The notes under the pieces: model-generated
The model's input: the letters and a program-made list of their open reading frames with translations, nothing else
Database searches by the model: none
Told to the model about the DNA's origin: nothing
Made by a program: the position numbers and the translations under genes
NCBI GenBank assembly: GCA_035653615.1
Contig: DASRBN010000037.1
Coordinates: 1-39,735, forward strand
Source of the DNA: Ktedonobacteraceae bacterium
GTDB lineage: Bacteria; Chloroflexota; Ktedonobacteria; Ktedonobacterales; Ktedonobacteraceae
Reading direction: 5' to 3'
DNA length: 39,735 nt
In this document: piece by piece, positions 7,288-15,463 of the stretch
Layout: the number at the start of each line of letters is the position of its first letter
How positions within the stretch are numbered: position 1 is the first letter of the stretch

Positions 7288-8808
7288 TTAGCGGGAAGAT
7301 TTATTCCGCGTTTGCTGTAGCGATAGGTGAGATGGACGACTGTGAGGGTTGCCGGCATTGAACGTCCTGCGTGCCGAGCGCCGCAAAATTCTTAAACGCG
7401 GTAAAGGTAGCCTGCGGCGCATCAATGTGCCACGGCGCAGCCGCTGCGAGGCGTAACGCCGGCGCAGAACGTGCATGGATGTGCCCGAACGCACTTGAAT
7501 CGGCATCAGGTATGGTTGTCTCACCGGCTCGAAATGCTGCCAGATACCCGGAGCGCCGGTGGCGGGTAGAAAACTCAGGATGCTTCGAGCGATATCGAAA
7601 GCGGCATATGGGCGACGAATGCGCTTCTCATTCGCCAGTTGCTCGATCAGAACCTCTGATCCTGGTTTTAACAAACGACGCAGCGCACCTATCAGCTCAA
7701 CCGAATCATAGGCCATCGTACCGACCTTGTTTTCAAGCACATAGGTCACATTGCCCTCCTCCTGACCCGGCACATAGCCATTCAGAATGATCGGCAGGTT
7801 ACAGGCCATCGCTTCACAGATCGTGCCAGGGCCGGCCTTGGTCACAATCACGTCCGCGGCGTGCATCATTTCGGGCATGTTATGCACAAAACCGAAAATC
7901 TTTGCGGGCACCTGCAAGCTAGATCGCGAACGCTGCAGGTGCGCGTACAGGCGCTTGTTGCGACCGGTAACAATCAGCAATTGGACAGGCAAATGGGCCT
8001 GGGAGATAAAATTTATCGAGGCGCGCAGGCCACGTGAGCCTTCACCTCCGCCTACTAATAAGATCACCGGCTTGCCCGGTTCCAATCCCAATTTGCGCTG
8101 TAATGCCTCTTTGCTCTCAGGTGGCAGCGTAAACTTCGGATCGATGGGCATGCCGAGCAGGTGAATGCGTTCTGGATCGATACCGTTTTGAATATAAATA
8201 TCCCTGGCTTGCTCAGTCGGTACAATATAGGCATCGGCGCCTGGAGCAATCCAGGCCTGGTGAACGCTCACCAGGTCGGTCACCACCGTAATAAAAGGAA
8301 TGTGCAGACCCAGGTCTTGCAGAGCACGAATCGTGATGTGATTGAGCATCGGATGAATAGAGACAATCACATCAGGCCGCACACTCATTATGAGACGCAG
8401 CAGGCCGTTATACACGAGCGGGCCTGCTACCTGCTCTACAGCCAGAACTCTCCCGGCACGGTTACTCAAATGAAAAACATGCCCATAGAGTTTGGGATTA
8501 AAGCGAATCGTCGGGCCGTAGAGTCTAACCGCCTCTCGTAAAGGGAAATGGCTATATTCTTTGAACACATCCACGATCTCAATGCGGTACGTTGGCGGTG
8601 GGGGTAGGAGTGATGAAGAATCCTTCCCGCTTGCATCTTCATCAAGAGCCTGTTGCTGCGCGCCCCATTGTTCTTGCTCATGTTGTGCAAGTAAAATCAT
8701 GGCATTCCGAATAGCATTTGCGGCGCTGCGGTGCCCTGCCCCGGTGTCAGCAATGAGGAACAGAATGGTTCTTTGAGGCGCTTTCAACGAGGAATTCTCC
8801 TCATGCAT
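7288..8808 (-). CDS. MGDG-synthase-like / processive diacylglycerol glycosyltransferase (GT28 type)
   Basis: This 506-residue GT-B enzyme resembles bacterial diacylglycerol glucosyltransferases (UgtP) and plant MGDG synthases. The N-terminal domain has FLIADTGAGHRSAANAI and the family's VDVF...P...Y pattern. The C-terminal domain has LLVGGGEGSRG and the donor-binding KAGPGTICEAMACNLPIIL segment. It probably transfers a sugar from a nucleotide sugar to diacylglycerol at the inner membrane face. The ATG at 8808 follows GGGAGGTC and is preferred over a GTG 12 nt earlier. Residues 449-483 form an unusually basic tail with 15 arginines in 35 residues, beyond the catalytic core. The gene lies 77 nt downstream of rpmE and is probably co-transcribed with it. 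Confidence 0.88.
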   Translation of the reverse strand: MHEENSSLKAPQRTILFLIADTGAGHRSAANAIRNAMILLAQHEQEQWGAQQQALDEDASGKDSSSLLPPPPTYRIEIVDVFKEYSHFPLREAVRLYGPTIRFNPKLYGHVFHLSNRAGRVLAVEQVAGPLVYNGLLRLIMSVRPDVIVSIHPMLNHITIRALQDLGLHIPFITVVTDLVSVHQAWIAPGADAYIVPTEQARDIYIQNGIDPERIHLLGMPIDPKFTLPPESKEALQRKLGLEPGKPVILLVGGGEGSRGLRASINFISQAHLPVQLLIVTGRNKRLYAHLQRSRSSLQVPAKIFGFVHNMPEMMHAADVIVTKAGPGTICEAMACNLPIILNGYVPGQEEGNVTYVLENKVGTMAYDSVELIGALRRLLKPGSEVLIEQLANEKRIRRPYAAFDIARSILSFLPATGAPGIWQHFEPVRQPYLMPIQVRSGTSMHVLRRRYASQRLRRGTLMRRRLPLPRLRILRRSARRTFNAGNPHSRPSHLSLQQTRNKSSR

Positions 8809-8885
8809 ATGACCTCCCACACATAGAAAAAAGGGACAAAGGATTGGACAAACCCTTCATCCCTGCATTTCCATATCCTGAGCAA

Positions 8886-9095
8886 TTACGCCTCTTCCGG
8901 CAAATTGAAGCGTTTGCGGAAGCGCTCCACGCGACCGGCGGAGTCCAGAATGCGCTGCTGCCCCGTAAAGAATGGATGACACTTTGAGCAAACATCAACC
9001 TTCAAAACGGGTTTAATGCTAACGGTTTTAAAGCTATTGCCACAGGCGCAACTGACCGTGGCCTCAACATAATTTGGATGTATTCCTTTTTTCAT
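8886..9095 (-). CDS. rpmE: 50S ribosomal protein L31, zinc-binding form
   Basis: This 69-residue protein begins MKKGIHPNY and has the four zinc-ligand cysteines C16, C18, C36 and C39, then [12 protein letters not shown] and a basic C-terminus. This is the standard zinc-containing (C+) L31 of the large ribosomal subunit. A GGAG seven bases before the ATG serves as the ribosome binding site. A consensus promoter lies about 70 bp upstream (9195-9167), and a small hairpin (9124-9139) falls in the leader. The gene heads a leftward set with the glycosyltransferase, DUF1385 and phosphatase genes. Confidence 0.97.
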   Translation of the reverse strand: MKKGIHPNYVEATVSCACGNSFKTVSIKPVLKVDVCSKCHPFFTGQQRILDSAGRVERFRKRFNLPEEA

Positions 9096-9123
9096 CGCAA
9101 CTCCGTAACTTCAGATTGGCAAT

Positions 9124-9139
9124 CCAGGCCAACGCCTGG
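9124..9139. other. Small hairpin in the rpmE leader
   Basis: CCAGGC (9124-9129) and GCCTGG (9134-9139) flank a 4-nt loop about 30 nt upstream of the rpmE start. It may be a leader structure; its function is unknown. Confidence 0.4.
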
Positions 9140-9166
9140 TGGGATTCATATATGGCTGTGAGCATG

Positions 9167-9195
9167 ATTGTACATGGATGGTGCGTTTCCGTCAA
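9167..9195 (-). promoter_or_regulatory. Sigma-70-type promoter of rpmE
   Basis: On the minus strand TTGACG (9195-9190), a 17-nt spacer, then TACAAT (9172-9167). The leader to the rpmE ATG is about 65 nt. Confidence 0.65.
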
Positions 9196-9210
9196 GTCAA
9201 CTTCTCGTCC

Positions 9211-9272
9211 TGTAGGGACAGCGGCTTGTCCCTGTCCTGCAACCCTGCCTGGGACAAGCCGCTGTCCCTACA
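9211..9272. repeat. Perfect 22-bp inverted repeat, family B
   Basis: The arms 9211-9232 and 9251-9272 are exact inverted copies around GGGACAGCGGCTTGTCCC, with an 18-nt loop. Single-arm copies occur at 4439-4457 and, within a gene, at 11888-11913. Confidence 0.9.
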
Positions 9273-9371
9273 GAGGGCTGTACATCTGACCCCAATATCC
9301 ATATTCCATGACCATATTCTATCATAGATAACAACAATTTCAGCATGTTTATGCCCGAATTTCTCATGCGG

Positions 9372-9506
9372 CAGAGATTCTTCGCTACGCTCAGAATGAC
9401 AAGGCCCGCGGACGGCAGAGATTCTTCGCTGCGCTCAGAATGACAAGGCCCGGAGACACCTGGCTGTCTCCGGGGCCTTGTCATTCTGAGCGTAGCGAAG
9501 AATCTC
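9372..9506. repeat. Family A repeat cluster with a 41/42-bp hairpin
   Basis: Two direct copies begin 45 bp apart (about 9373 and 9418), and an inverted copy ends at 9506. Arms 9418-9458 and 9465-9506 pair over about 41 bp, with one mismatch, a one-base bulge and a 6-nt loop. It lies immediately beyond the stop of the leftward gene ending at 9512 and may terminate its transcript. Confidence 0.88.
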
Positions 9507-9511
9507 GCAAC

Positions 9512-10351
9512 TTACCGGTAATCACCAGTGGTCTGTATTGACAACAGGGCCTCCACCCATTCGGAAGCTGAGCCGGTGACCGACCAGTGCGAACTGTTGC
9601 CAAGGGTGTTGGAGATCGTCGTCTCATAGCCAAGCATGATGACGTAGGTGCTATCTTTGTATTGCAGGTTGAAGGCTTCGCATTCGAGTTTCCCCACATA
9701 AAACGAGGCTCTTTGCTTGACGGAACGCAGGTCTTTGAAGGGGGCATAGAAAAATACCCGCTTCTCACCACGATTTTCTGTGCAGAGCAGGTGATTCTCG
9801 AACAGGTAGAGCCTTCCTCTTGCTACCAGCTCGCCCTGTGTATTGAGCAGGGTTATCAGCGTGAAGAGGCGTGGGTGACGTACTTCCACATGCGCGGCTA
9901 TCGCCTGTTCAACTGCGGCGCGCTGTTGGGGCCACATGCCTTCTAAATGGAGACGAACAAAGCGCGTCTTCCCGATCAGATGCCCCAGTCCCTCCTTGCC
10001 CTTGCTGGCGCGCAGGTAATCTTCTCCTTCATCGACGGCAAAGCGTGCTTCAGCCCATTCCATCTGCTGCTCTTTCTCACCTGGATACTGCACGCGCAGA
10101 CGATCCGGCTCAATCCACAAACCGGCACGCGCGTAACTGTATTGGAAGTAGAGCATGGGCATCAGAAAAACAAAGCCGATCAAGGCCAGGATATAGGCAA
10201 AGACAACATAGGCGCTCAGATCGGCAGGCAGCACTATAACGTTTGAGAGAATGGCCAGACCGCCAAAAACGACTAAAAGGAAAACACAGATCGCGGTCAA
10301 GAGCGTGATACGGCGCTCGTGCAGCGCGAACCGATAGCGTAAAACGGACAT
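9512..10351 (-). CDS. Two-helix membrane protein with a cytosolic C-terminal domain
   Basis: This 279-residue protein from the ATG at 10351 (MSVLRYRFAL) has two adjacent transmembrane helices at about residues 18-42 and 50-75, then a soluble domain of about 200 residues. The pattern of two helices followed by a beta-rich domain (LRVQYPG..., FLENH-type strands) resembles bacterial proteins with PH-like domains, but I see no decisive motif. The frame is open back to an ATG at 10444, which would add 31 residues and reach into the purB upstream region; I judge this less likely. The gene is divergent from purB. The family A hairpin directly follows its stop. Confidence 0.7.
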   Translation of the reverse strand: MSVLRYRFALHERRITLLTAICVFLLVVFGGLAILSNVIVLPADLSAYVVFAYILALIGFVFLMPMLYFQYSYARAGLWIEPDRLRVQYPGEKEQQMEWAEARFAVDEGEDYLRASKGKEGLGHLIGKTRFVRLHLEGMWPQQRAAVEQAIAAHVEVRHPRLFTLITLLNTQGELVARGRLYLFENHLLCTENRGEKRVFFYAPFKDLRSVKQRASFYVGKLECEAFNLQYKDSTYVIMLGYETTISNTLGNSSHWSVTGSASEWVEALLSIQTTGDYR

Positions 10352-10445
10352 ACCGGATACCCCAATCAAAAAAGATGTATGATACACTACTAGTGAGAAC
10401 AAACTATCCCGTTGCAGTGTAACACATAGAGGAACCTTTTTCATT

Positions 10446-11756
10446 ATGCTAGAACGTTATTCGCTGCCGGAGATGGCCAGCATCTGGTCGGCAGTTCATA
10501 AAACAGATCTGTGGCTCAAGGTCGAATTGCTCGTGTGCGAGGGATGGGCGCATGAAGGCGTCATACCCGAAGAAGCCATGCAAAAGATACGCGTCGCAGG
10601 CTACAACCTGCAGCGCATGCAAGAGATCGAGCAGGAAACGCATCACGACATCATCTCGTTTCTGCGCTCGATTCAGGAACAACTGGGGCCGGAGGGGCGT
10701 TTTATTCACCTGGGGCTGACCTCTTCAGACGTGCTGGATACCGCCCTGGCCGCGCAGATCAAAGAGGCCGGCGTATTGTTGAGCGAGTCGCTGGCCGCAT
10801 TGACCCAGGCGGTCACAAAGCAGGCAGTACGCTATAAGTATACCTTGATGGCGGGGCGCACGCATGGCATTCATGCCGAGCCGCTTACCTTTGGCTTGAA
10901 ACTGGCGCTGTGGGTAGATGAATTGCGGCGCGGCCAGCAACGCCTGGCCGCAGCATTGGAGCAGGTGGCGGTGGGCAAGATTTCCGGCGCCGTGGGCACG
11001 CATGCCACCGTGCCGCCTCAGATCGAGGAATTTGTGTGCGAGCAACTGGGCCTTGGCGTAGCGCCGCTTTCCAGCCAGATTGTGCAGCGCGACCGCCACG
11101 CCCATTTCATGACCACGCTGGCCTTGATCGGTAGTTCGCTGGAAAAGATGGCGCAGGAGATTCGTCACCTGCAGCGAACGGAAGTGAGCGAGGCTTTTGA
11201 GCCGTTTAGCGCCGGCCAGCAGGGTTCCTCGGCCATGCCACACAAACGCAATCCCGAACTCTGCGAACGCATTTGCGGCCTGGCGCGAGTGCTGCGCGGA
11301 TACGCGGCGACCTCGATGGAGAATGTAGCGCTCTGGCACGAACGCGATATCAGCCATTCCTCTGCGGAGCGCATCATCATACCCGATGCCTGCACCCTGC
11401 TGCACTATATGCTCCACATCTTCACACGCGTCATGAGCGATGTGCAGGTTGATGAGCAGCGCATGCTTGCCAACCTGCATATGACGGGCGGTCTGATTTT
11501 CTCCCAGCGCATCTTGCTCGCTCTGATCGATAAAGGCGTGGGCAGGCAGGAAGCGTATAAGATGGTGCAGCGCAACGCGAAAAAAGTCTGGAGCATGGCG
11601 AGCAAGGGGCCAGCCGCGGGGCCGGCGTTCCTCGAAGCGCTCAGCAACGATCCTGAAGTTACTGAATACCTCACGCCGGCAGAGCTAGCATCCTTGACGA
11701 ATACTGACTATTATATAAAGTATATCGACACGTCATTTAAGAGGATTGGCCTGTAA
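10446..11756 (+). CDS. purB: Adenylosuccinate lyase
   Basis: This 436-residue cytoplasmic enzyme of purine synthesis acts twice: it releases fumarate from SAICAR to give AICAR, and from adenylosuccinate to give AMP. The fumarase/aspartase-superfamily signatures are present: HLGLTSSDVLDTA (about 88-100), AGRTHGIHAEP with H140, and the mobile loop signature GSSAMPHKRNP (260-270) with the catalytic serine and K267. Its length is usual for bacterial PurB. AGAGGAA lies upstream of the ATG. It heads an operon with a GT-C glycosyltransferase, IPP isomerase and methyltransferase. No other purine gene is in the window. Confidence 0.97.
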   Translation: MLERYSLPEMASIWSAVHKTDLWLKVELLVCEGWAHEGVIPEEAMQKIRVAGYNLQRMQEIEQETHHDIISFLRSIQEQLGPEGRFIHLGLTSSDVLDTALAAQIKEAGVLLSESLAALTQAVTKQAVRYKYTLMAGRTHGIHAEPLTFGLKLALWVDELRRGQQRLAAALEQVAVGKISGAVGTHATVPPQIEEFVCEQLGLGVAPLSSQIVQRDRHAHFMTTLALIGSSLEKMAQEIRHLQRTEVSEAFEPFSAGQQGSSAMPHKRNPELCERICGLARVLRGYAATSMENVALWHERDISHSSAERIIIPDACTLLHYMLHIFTRVMSDVQVDEQRMLANLHMTGGLIFSQRILLALIDKGVGRQEAYKMVQRNAKKVWSMASKGPAAGPAFLEALSNDPEVTEYLTPAELASLTNTDYYIKYIDTSFKRIGL

Positions 11757-11757
11757 C

Positions 11758-13365
11758 ATGGGGAAAGATTCAAGGAGCTGGTTATTGAGCATCGCCATAC
11801 TTCTTGAACTCCTGTACCTCTTATTCGTTGCTCTCTCAGCCTTGCCGCCGCTCCATCTTCAGCCCACGCCCTTGCTCGCGGATTGGCAGGACAGGGACCA
11901 GCCGCTGTCCCTACTTTCACACTTGCTCTTTCCAGGGGCCTGGATAGGAACTGGCCATCCTGCGAGCGCCGCCTGGCCCTACATCTTGCTACTGGTCATC
12001 GTCCTGCTCGCGCTTGCCGCTCTCCACCTGCTCGCGCTTGGCAAGATCAATAAACGCGATGTGACCGCTGAAGATGTTACCGGCTCTGCTGGCGGATTGT
12101 TCTTGCTTTTGATAGCAGCAGCTATATTCGGCATAACTCTCCTGGCGCAACCGGCGCTTTTTTCGGATGATGTCTTTCGCTACATCCTTTCCGGTCGCAT
12201 ACTGTCTCTCTATCATGCTGATCCTATGACGGCAGCTCCCGCGCAATTTCCGCATGACCCGTACCTTTCCTGGATAGCCTCGCCCGGTACGCCGAATGTC
12301 TATGGCCCATTATGGCTCGCGTTTACATCCCTGCTGGCGCGCATCGATAGTTCCCCCTTAACCATGCTGCTGCTTTTCAAGTCCTCTACGCTCATTTTTC
12401 ACCTGCTGGATTGTGTTCTCATCTGGGCCATTCTAGGAAAGATTGCCCCCGCGCGCCGCTTCCTGGGAACACTGCTCTACGCCTGGAATCCACTGGTCTT
12501 GATCGAAATTGCCGGCAATGGCCATAACGAGGCGGCGTTGATCCTGCTCTTATTACTGGCAATATGGCTCTATGTGCAGGGCAGCGGAATCTGGTATGAG
12601 ATTGGAGCGTTAGTGCTGCTGGGACTTGCCGCGGCCATCAACTTTATCGCCTTGCTGGTAGCGGTGCTATTTGCCTGGTTCGTAGTACGCAACTATCGCG
12701 GCATAGCCAGAGTGAGCCGGAATGCCGGTTGGAGGATAGCGCTGGTACTTATTCCCGTCGTCTTGCTCTACATTCCATACTGGCATGGAAGTTCCACGTA
12801 CCTGGCAATTACCTCGAACACCAGTATAGAACCGGCGGGAATCTCATTCGTCAATATGCTGGCGACACCGCTGCGAGCGTTCTTCAGTTTCTTAGCAGTG
12901 GTTTCAAACTACCATTCGCCCGATGTCGAACCAATACCCGCCGCCAATGCCACGGTGCTGGGCACGTGCATCTTTCTGTATGCCCTCATCTATCTCTACC
13001 TGCTGGGCAAGATGCGCAAAAGCGAGCAGGAGGAGAACAAGCAAGAGCGACCGCAAGGCACGTCCCTACCCTACACGAGTTGGAGCATTGCGCTCGTGGG
13101 ATACATAATACTGGCAGTGGGAGCATTCTGGCCGTCATTCGTTTTGTGGGCGCTGTGGGTAACCGCCTTGCGTCGTTTTGACGCCTTGAATATCAGTGTT
13201 CTGCTGCTTTCATACACTGCTCTACTTATCTATCCACTACTCTCTATTGGCAGCGGGCCGGTAGCCGTTTATGCATCAGTACTCATCTTCGGCATACCTC
13301 TCGTCTATGTATTGCCACGTAGAATGCGAAGGTCAGAAAGGAACAAACTCTTTTATGGCGGATGA
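11758..13365 (+). CDS. Polytopic GT-C glycosyltransferase (MptB/GT87-like)
   Basis: This 535-residue membrane protein has about a dozen hydrophobic helices. It carries the pattern of polyprenol-phosphate-mannose-dependent GT-C enzymes: an acidic first periplasmic loop FSDDVFRYILSGR (about 137-149), NVYGPLW, and NPLVLIEIAGNGHNEA. It probably adds a sugar from a lipid-linked donor to an outer-face acceptor such as a lipid or glycan; the acceptor is unknown. It starts 2 bp after the purB stop; AAGAGGA 12 bases upstream is a possible ribosome binding site. It overlaps the start of the isomerase gene by 11 bp. A copy of repeat family B is read in frame near residues 44-52 (QDRDQPLSL), an insertion absent from what I know of the family. 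Confidence 0.8.
   Translation: MGKDSRSWLLSIAILLELLYLLFVALSALPPLHLQPTPLLADWQDRDQPLSLLSHLLFPGAWIGTGHPASAAWPYILLLVIVLLALAALHLLALGKINKRDVTAEDVTGSAGGLFLLLIAAAIFGITLLAQPALFSDDVFRYILSGRILSLYHADPMTAAPAQFPHDPYLSWIASPGTPNVYGPLWLAFTSLLARIDSSPLTMLLLFKSSTLIFHLLDCVLIWAILGKIAPARRFLGTLLYAWNPLVLIEIAGNGHNEAALILLLLLAIWLYVQGSGIWYEIGALVLLGLAAAINFIALLVAVLFAWFVVRNYRGIARVSRNAGWRIALVLIPVVLLYIPYWHGSSTYLAITSNTSIEPAGISFVNMLATPLRAFFSFLAVVSNYHSPDVEPIPAANATVLGTCIFLYALIYLYLLGKMRKSEQEENKQERPQGTSLPYTSWSIALVGYIILAVGAFWPSFVLWALWVTALRRFDALNISVLLLSYTALLIYPLLSIGSGPVAVYASVLIFGIPLVYVLPRRMRRSERNKLFYGG
11888..11913. repeat. Family B repeat copy inside a coding region
   Basis: The segment containing ACAGGGACCAGCCGCTGTCC matches the 9211-9272 palindrome arms and is translated in frame as part of the first loop of the GT-C protein. 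Confidence 0.65.
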
Positions 13366-14521
13366 AGTCAAACAACGCAAGATCGAACATGTCAGTGTTG
13401 CCCTGGAACAGGGTATTTCCGTAGCGCAGCGGGCCAACTGGAATGACATCCAACTCGTACATCAGGCATTGCCGGAGGTAAATCTAGACGAAGTGGATAC
13501 CTCGGTAACATTCCTCGGCCATACATTACGCTATCCCATCTTTATCTCTTCCATGACAGGTGGGCATCCCGATGTTACCTCGATCAACCGCAACCTGGCG
13601 CGTGCGGCGGAAGAATATGGCCTGGCGCTGGGCGTAGGTAGCCAGCGGGCAGGTATTGTCAATCCAGAGGTGGCAGGGAGTTATGCCGTCACGCGCGAAC
13701 AGGCCCCGGATACCTTCTTGATCGCAAATATCGGCGCGCCGCAGTTGATCGAGCAACCGCGCCATCCTGCCTTCACACTTGAACAGGTCCAGCGAGCCAT
13801 CGACATGATTGGGGCAAACGCGCTGGCAGTGCATATGAACAGCCTGCAAGAGGCGGCCCAGCCCGAGGGTGACCGGCGTGCATTCGGCGAGGCGGCAGCA
13901 TTAAAGGGGCTGACCGGCAATATCGCCATTCCGGTTATTGCCAAGGAGACGGGGGCAGGTGTCTGCCGCGAACAGGCGCTGTTGCTGCGTTCCTGTGGCG
14001 TGGCCGCCATCGATGTTGGGGGAGCAGGCGGCAGTAGCATGTCGGCCATGGAAGCGGCTCGCTCGCAGGCGCGAGGAGATGAGCGTACATACGCTATCGG
14101 TATGCTCTACCGCGATTGGGGTATAGCCACACCCATCGCAGTCGTCGAGGCAGGCACAGCCGGCCTGCCCTTGATCTCAACCGGGGGAGTGCGCAATGGA
14201 CTGGATATAGCGCGGGCGCTGGCGCTGGGAGCAAGTCTCGTCGGTATAGGCTTTCCTTTCCTCAAGGCGGCCAGCGAAAGCTACGAGGCCGTTTGCGAAC
14301 TGTTGGAGACGCTGGTAGCAGAATTGAAGGTGGCGATGCAATTGAGCGGGGCCGCGAATATTGCCCAGTTGCAACAGGCCGACGTGGTGATCGGCGGAGA
14401 GACGCGCGCCTGGCTAACGATGCGCGGCTTCGACGAGGCGTTGAAACAGATGGCACAAAGACGCTGGTCAAAGATGCAAGCTACATTCAATGAGAATGAC
14501 TCTGTATCAAAAGGAGCTTGA
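13355..14521 (+). CDS. fni: Isopentenyl-diphosphate delta-isomerase, type 2 (FMN-dependent)
   Basis: This 388-residue enzyme interconverts isopentenyl and dimethylallyl diphosphate using reduced FMN and Mg2+. The type 2 signatures are clear: RKIEH near the N-terminus (8-12), FISSMTGG (63-70), NIGAPQL (125-131), the HMNSLQE...EGD segment (160-173) with catalytic-site His and Gln, and AKETGAG and GGAGG flavin-phosphate loops. I start at MADEVKQ because family homology begins there; the frame itself is open back to 13271 inside the upstream gene. AAAGGA lies about 12 bases upstream. The pairing with a lipid-linked-sugar glycosyltransferase fits polyprenyl carrier supply. Confidence 0.93.
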   Translation: MADEVKQRKIEHVSVALEQGISVAQRANWNDIQLVHQALPEVNLDEVDTSVTFLGHTLRYPIFISSMTGGHPDVTSINRNLARAAEEYGLALGVGSQRAGIVNPEVAGSYAVTREQAPDTFLIANIGAPQLIEQPRHPAFTLEQVQRAIDMIGANALAVHMNSLQEAAQPEGDRRAFGEAAALKGLTGNIAIPVIAKETGAGVCREQALLLRSCGVAAIDVGGAGGSSMSAMEAARSQARGDERTYAIGMLYRDWGIATPIAVVEAGTAGLPLISTGGVRNGLDIARALALGASLVGIGFPFLKAASESYEAVCELLETLVAELKVAMQLSGAANIAQLQQADVVIGGETRAWLTMRGFDEALKQMAQRRWSKMQATFNENDSVSKGA

Positions 14522-14524
14522 ACA

Positions 14525-15229
14525 ATGGACAAACCTGTATCTTCCGAGACGCTCGATGAGATGATGGCTTACTACAGAGCACGCGCCAGCGAGTACGATG
14601 AGTGGTTTTACCGTCGCGGTCGCTACGACCGTGGCGCCGGGGCAAATGCACGCTGGAACTCGGAAATGCAGGAAGTCTTTGCCACACTTGATGCGCTGGA
14701 TATCAAGGGCGATGTGCTTGAACTGGCTCCCGGCACCGGCATCTGGACCGAACGTCTCCTGCGTACTGCCGCCTCAATTACCGCGGTTGATGCCTCTCCC
14801 GAAATGATTGCTATTAACCGCGCCAGGGTTGCGAGCGATCGCGTCTCTTATGTGCAGGCTGACCTCTTCAAATGGCATCCTACGCGAACATATGACGCTG
14901 TCTGTTTCTGCTTCTGGATCTCCCATGTACCGCTTGAGAGGCTGCACACATTTCTGAGTATGGTTGCGGAGGCACTGCGGCCAGGAGGCAAAATCTTCTT
15001 CGTCGATGGGCGACGCGAGCCGACCGGTACTGCCGCGGATCACCAGTTGCCAGCAGAGGATGAGCAGGTGATGACGCGCCGGTTAAACGATGGACGCGAA
15101 TTTCAAATCGTCAAGAATTTTTATGAACCGGCCTCGCTTGCCGCAAGTTTTGCAGCCGCCGGACTCGACGTCAAAGTGTGTGAGACGGCAACGTATTTTC
15201 TTTACGGTTACGGCCCCTCTGAAAATTAA
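14525..15229 (+). CDS. Class I SAM-dependent methyltransferase
   Basis: This 234-residue soluble protein has the Rossmann motif I VLELAPGTGIWT (64-75), an acidic motif II ITAVDASPEMI (about 84-94), and post-motif segments YVQADLFKW and LRPGGKIFFVDGRRE. It transfers a methyl group from SAM to an unknown acceptor. It begins 3 bp after the isomerase stop, with AAAAGGAG nine bases upstream, so it is the last gene of the purB operon. The sequence YYRARASEYDEWF near the N-terminus is common in ubiquinone/menaquinone-type and small-molecule methyltransferases, but the substrate is not evident. The DNA encoding its last residues is duplicated directly downstream. Confidence 0.88.
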   Translation: MDKPVSSETLDEMMAYYRARASEYDEWFYRRGRYDRGAGANARWNSEMQEVFATLDALDIKGDVLELAPGTGIWTERLLRTAASITAVDASPEMIAINRARVASDRVSYVQADLFKWHPTRTYDAVCFCFWISHVPLERLHTFLSMVAEALRPGGKIFFVDGRREPTGTAADHQLPAEDEQVMTRRLNDGREFQIVKNFYEPASLAASFAAAGLDVKVCETATYFLYGYGPSEN

Positions 15230-15325
15230 TGAGCAGGATCGGTCGTGTCATTCGGATACCGCCTATCGCTATCCAGGCGGCAGACGAGCTCTGAAAATTA
15301 ATGAGCAGGATCGGTCGTGTCATTC
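15217..15325. repeat. 37-bp direct repeat duplicating the 3' end of the methyltransferase gene
   Basis: Positions 15217-15253 and 15289-15325 are identical over 37 bp. The first copy contains the methyltransferase stop codon (15227-15229). The second copy runs into a family A repeat. Confidence 0.9.
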
Positions 15326-15418
15326 TGAGCCTTTCGCTTCGCTCGAAGGTGAACTCCGCGAAGAATCTCTGGCGCGGTGGGCGCGGATTCTTCGCTCCAC
15401 TCAGAATGACACGACCGG
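15311..15418. terminator. Family A repeat hairpin between convergent genes
   Basis: The outer arms near 15312-15329 and 15400-15417 pair over about 18 bp (GGTCGTGTCATTCTGAG and its complement). An inner GCGAAGAATC/GATTCTTCGC pair extends the structure. It lies between the convergent methyltransferase and mobA genes, so it could stop transcription from both sides. Confidence 0.6.
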
Positions 15419-15463
15419 CTTTATGAGAGGGCCGATTTTACTTTTTAATATTCATCCGATCTT

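Noticed and set aside
10725-11480. A 251-codon open frame antisense to purB
   Set aside because: It is fully contained within conserved purB sequence, His/Gln/Arg-rich in the manner of antisense frames, and has no start signal.
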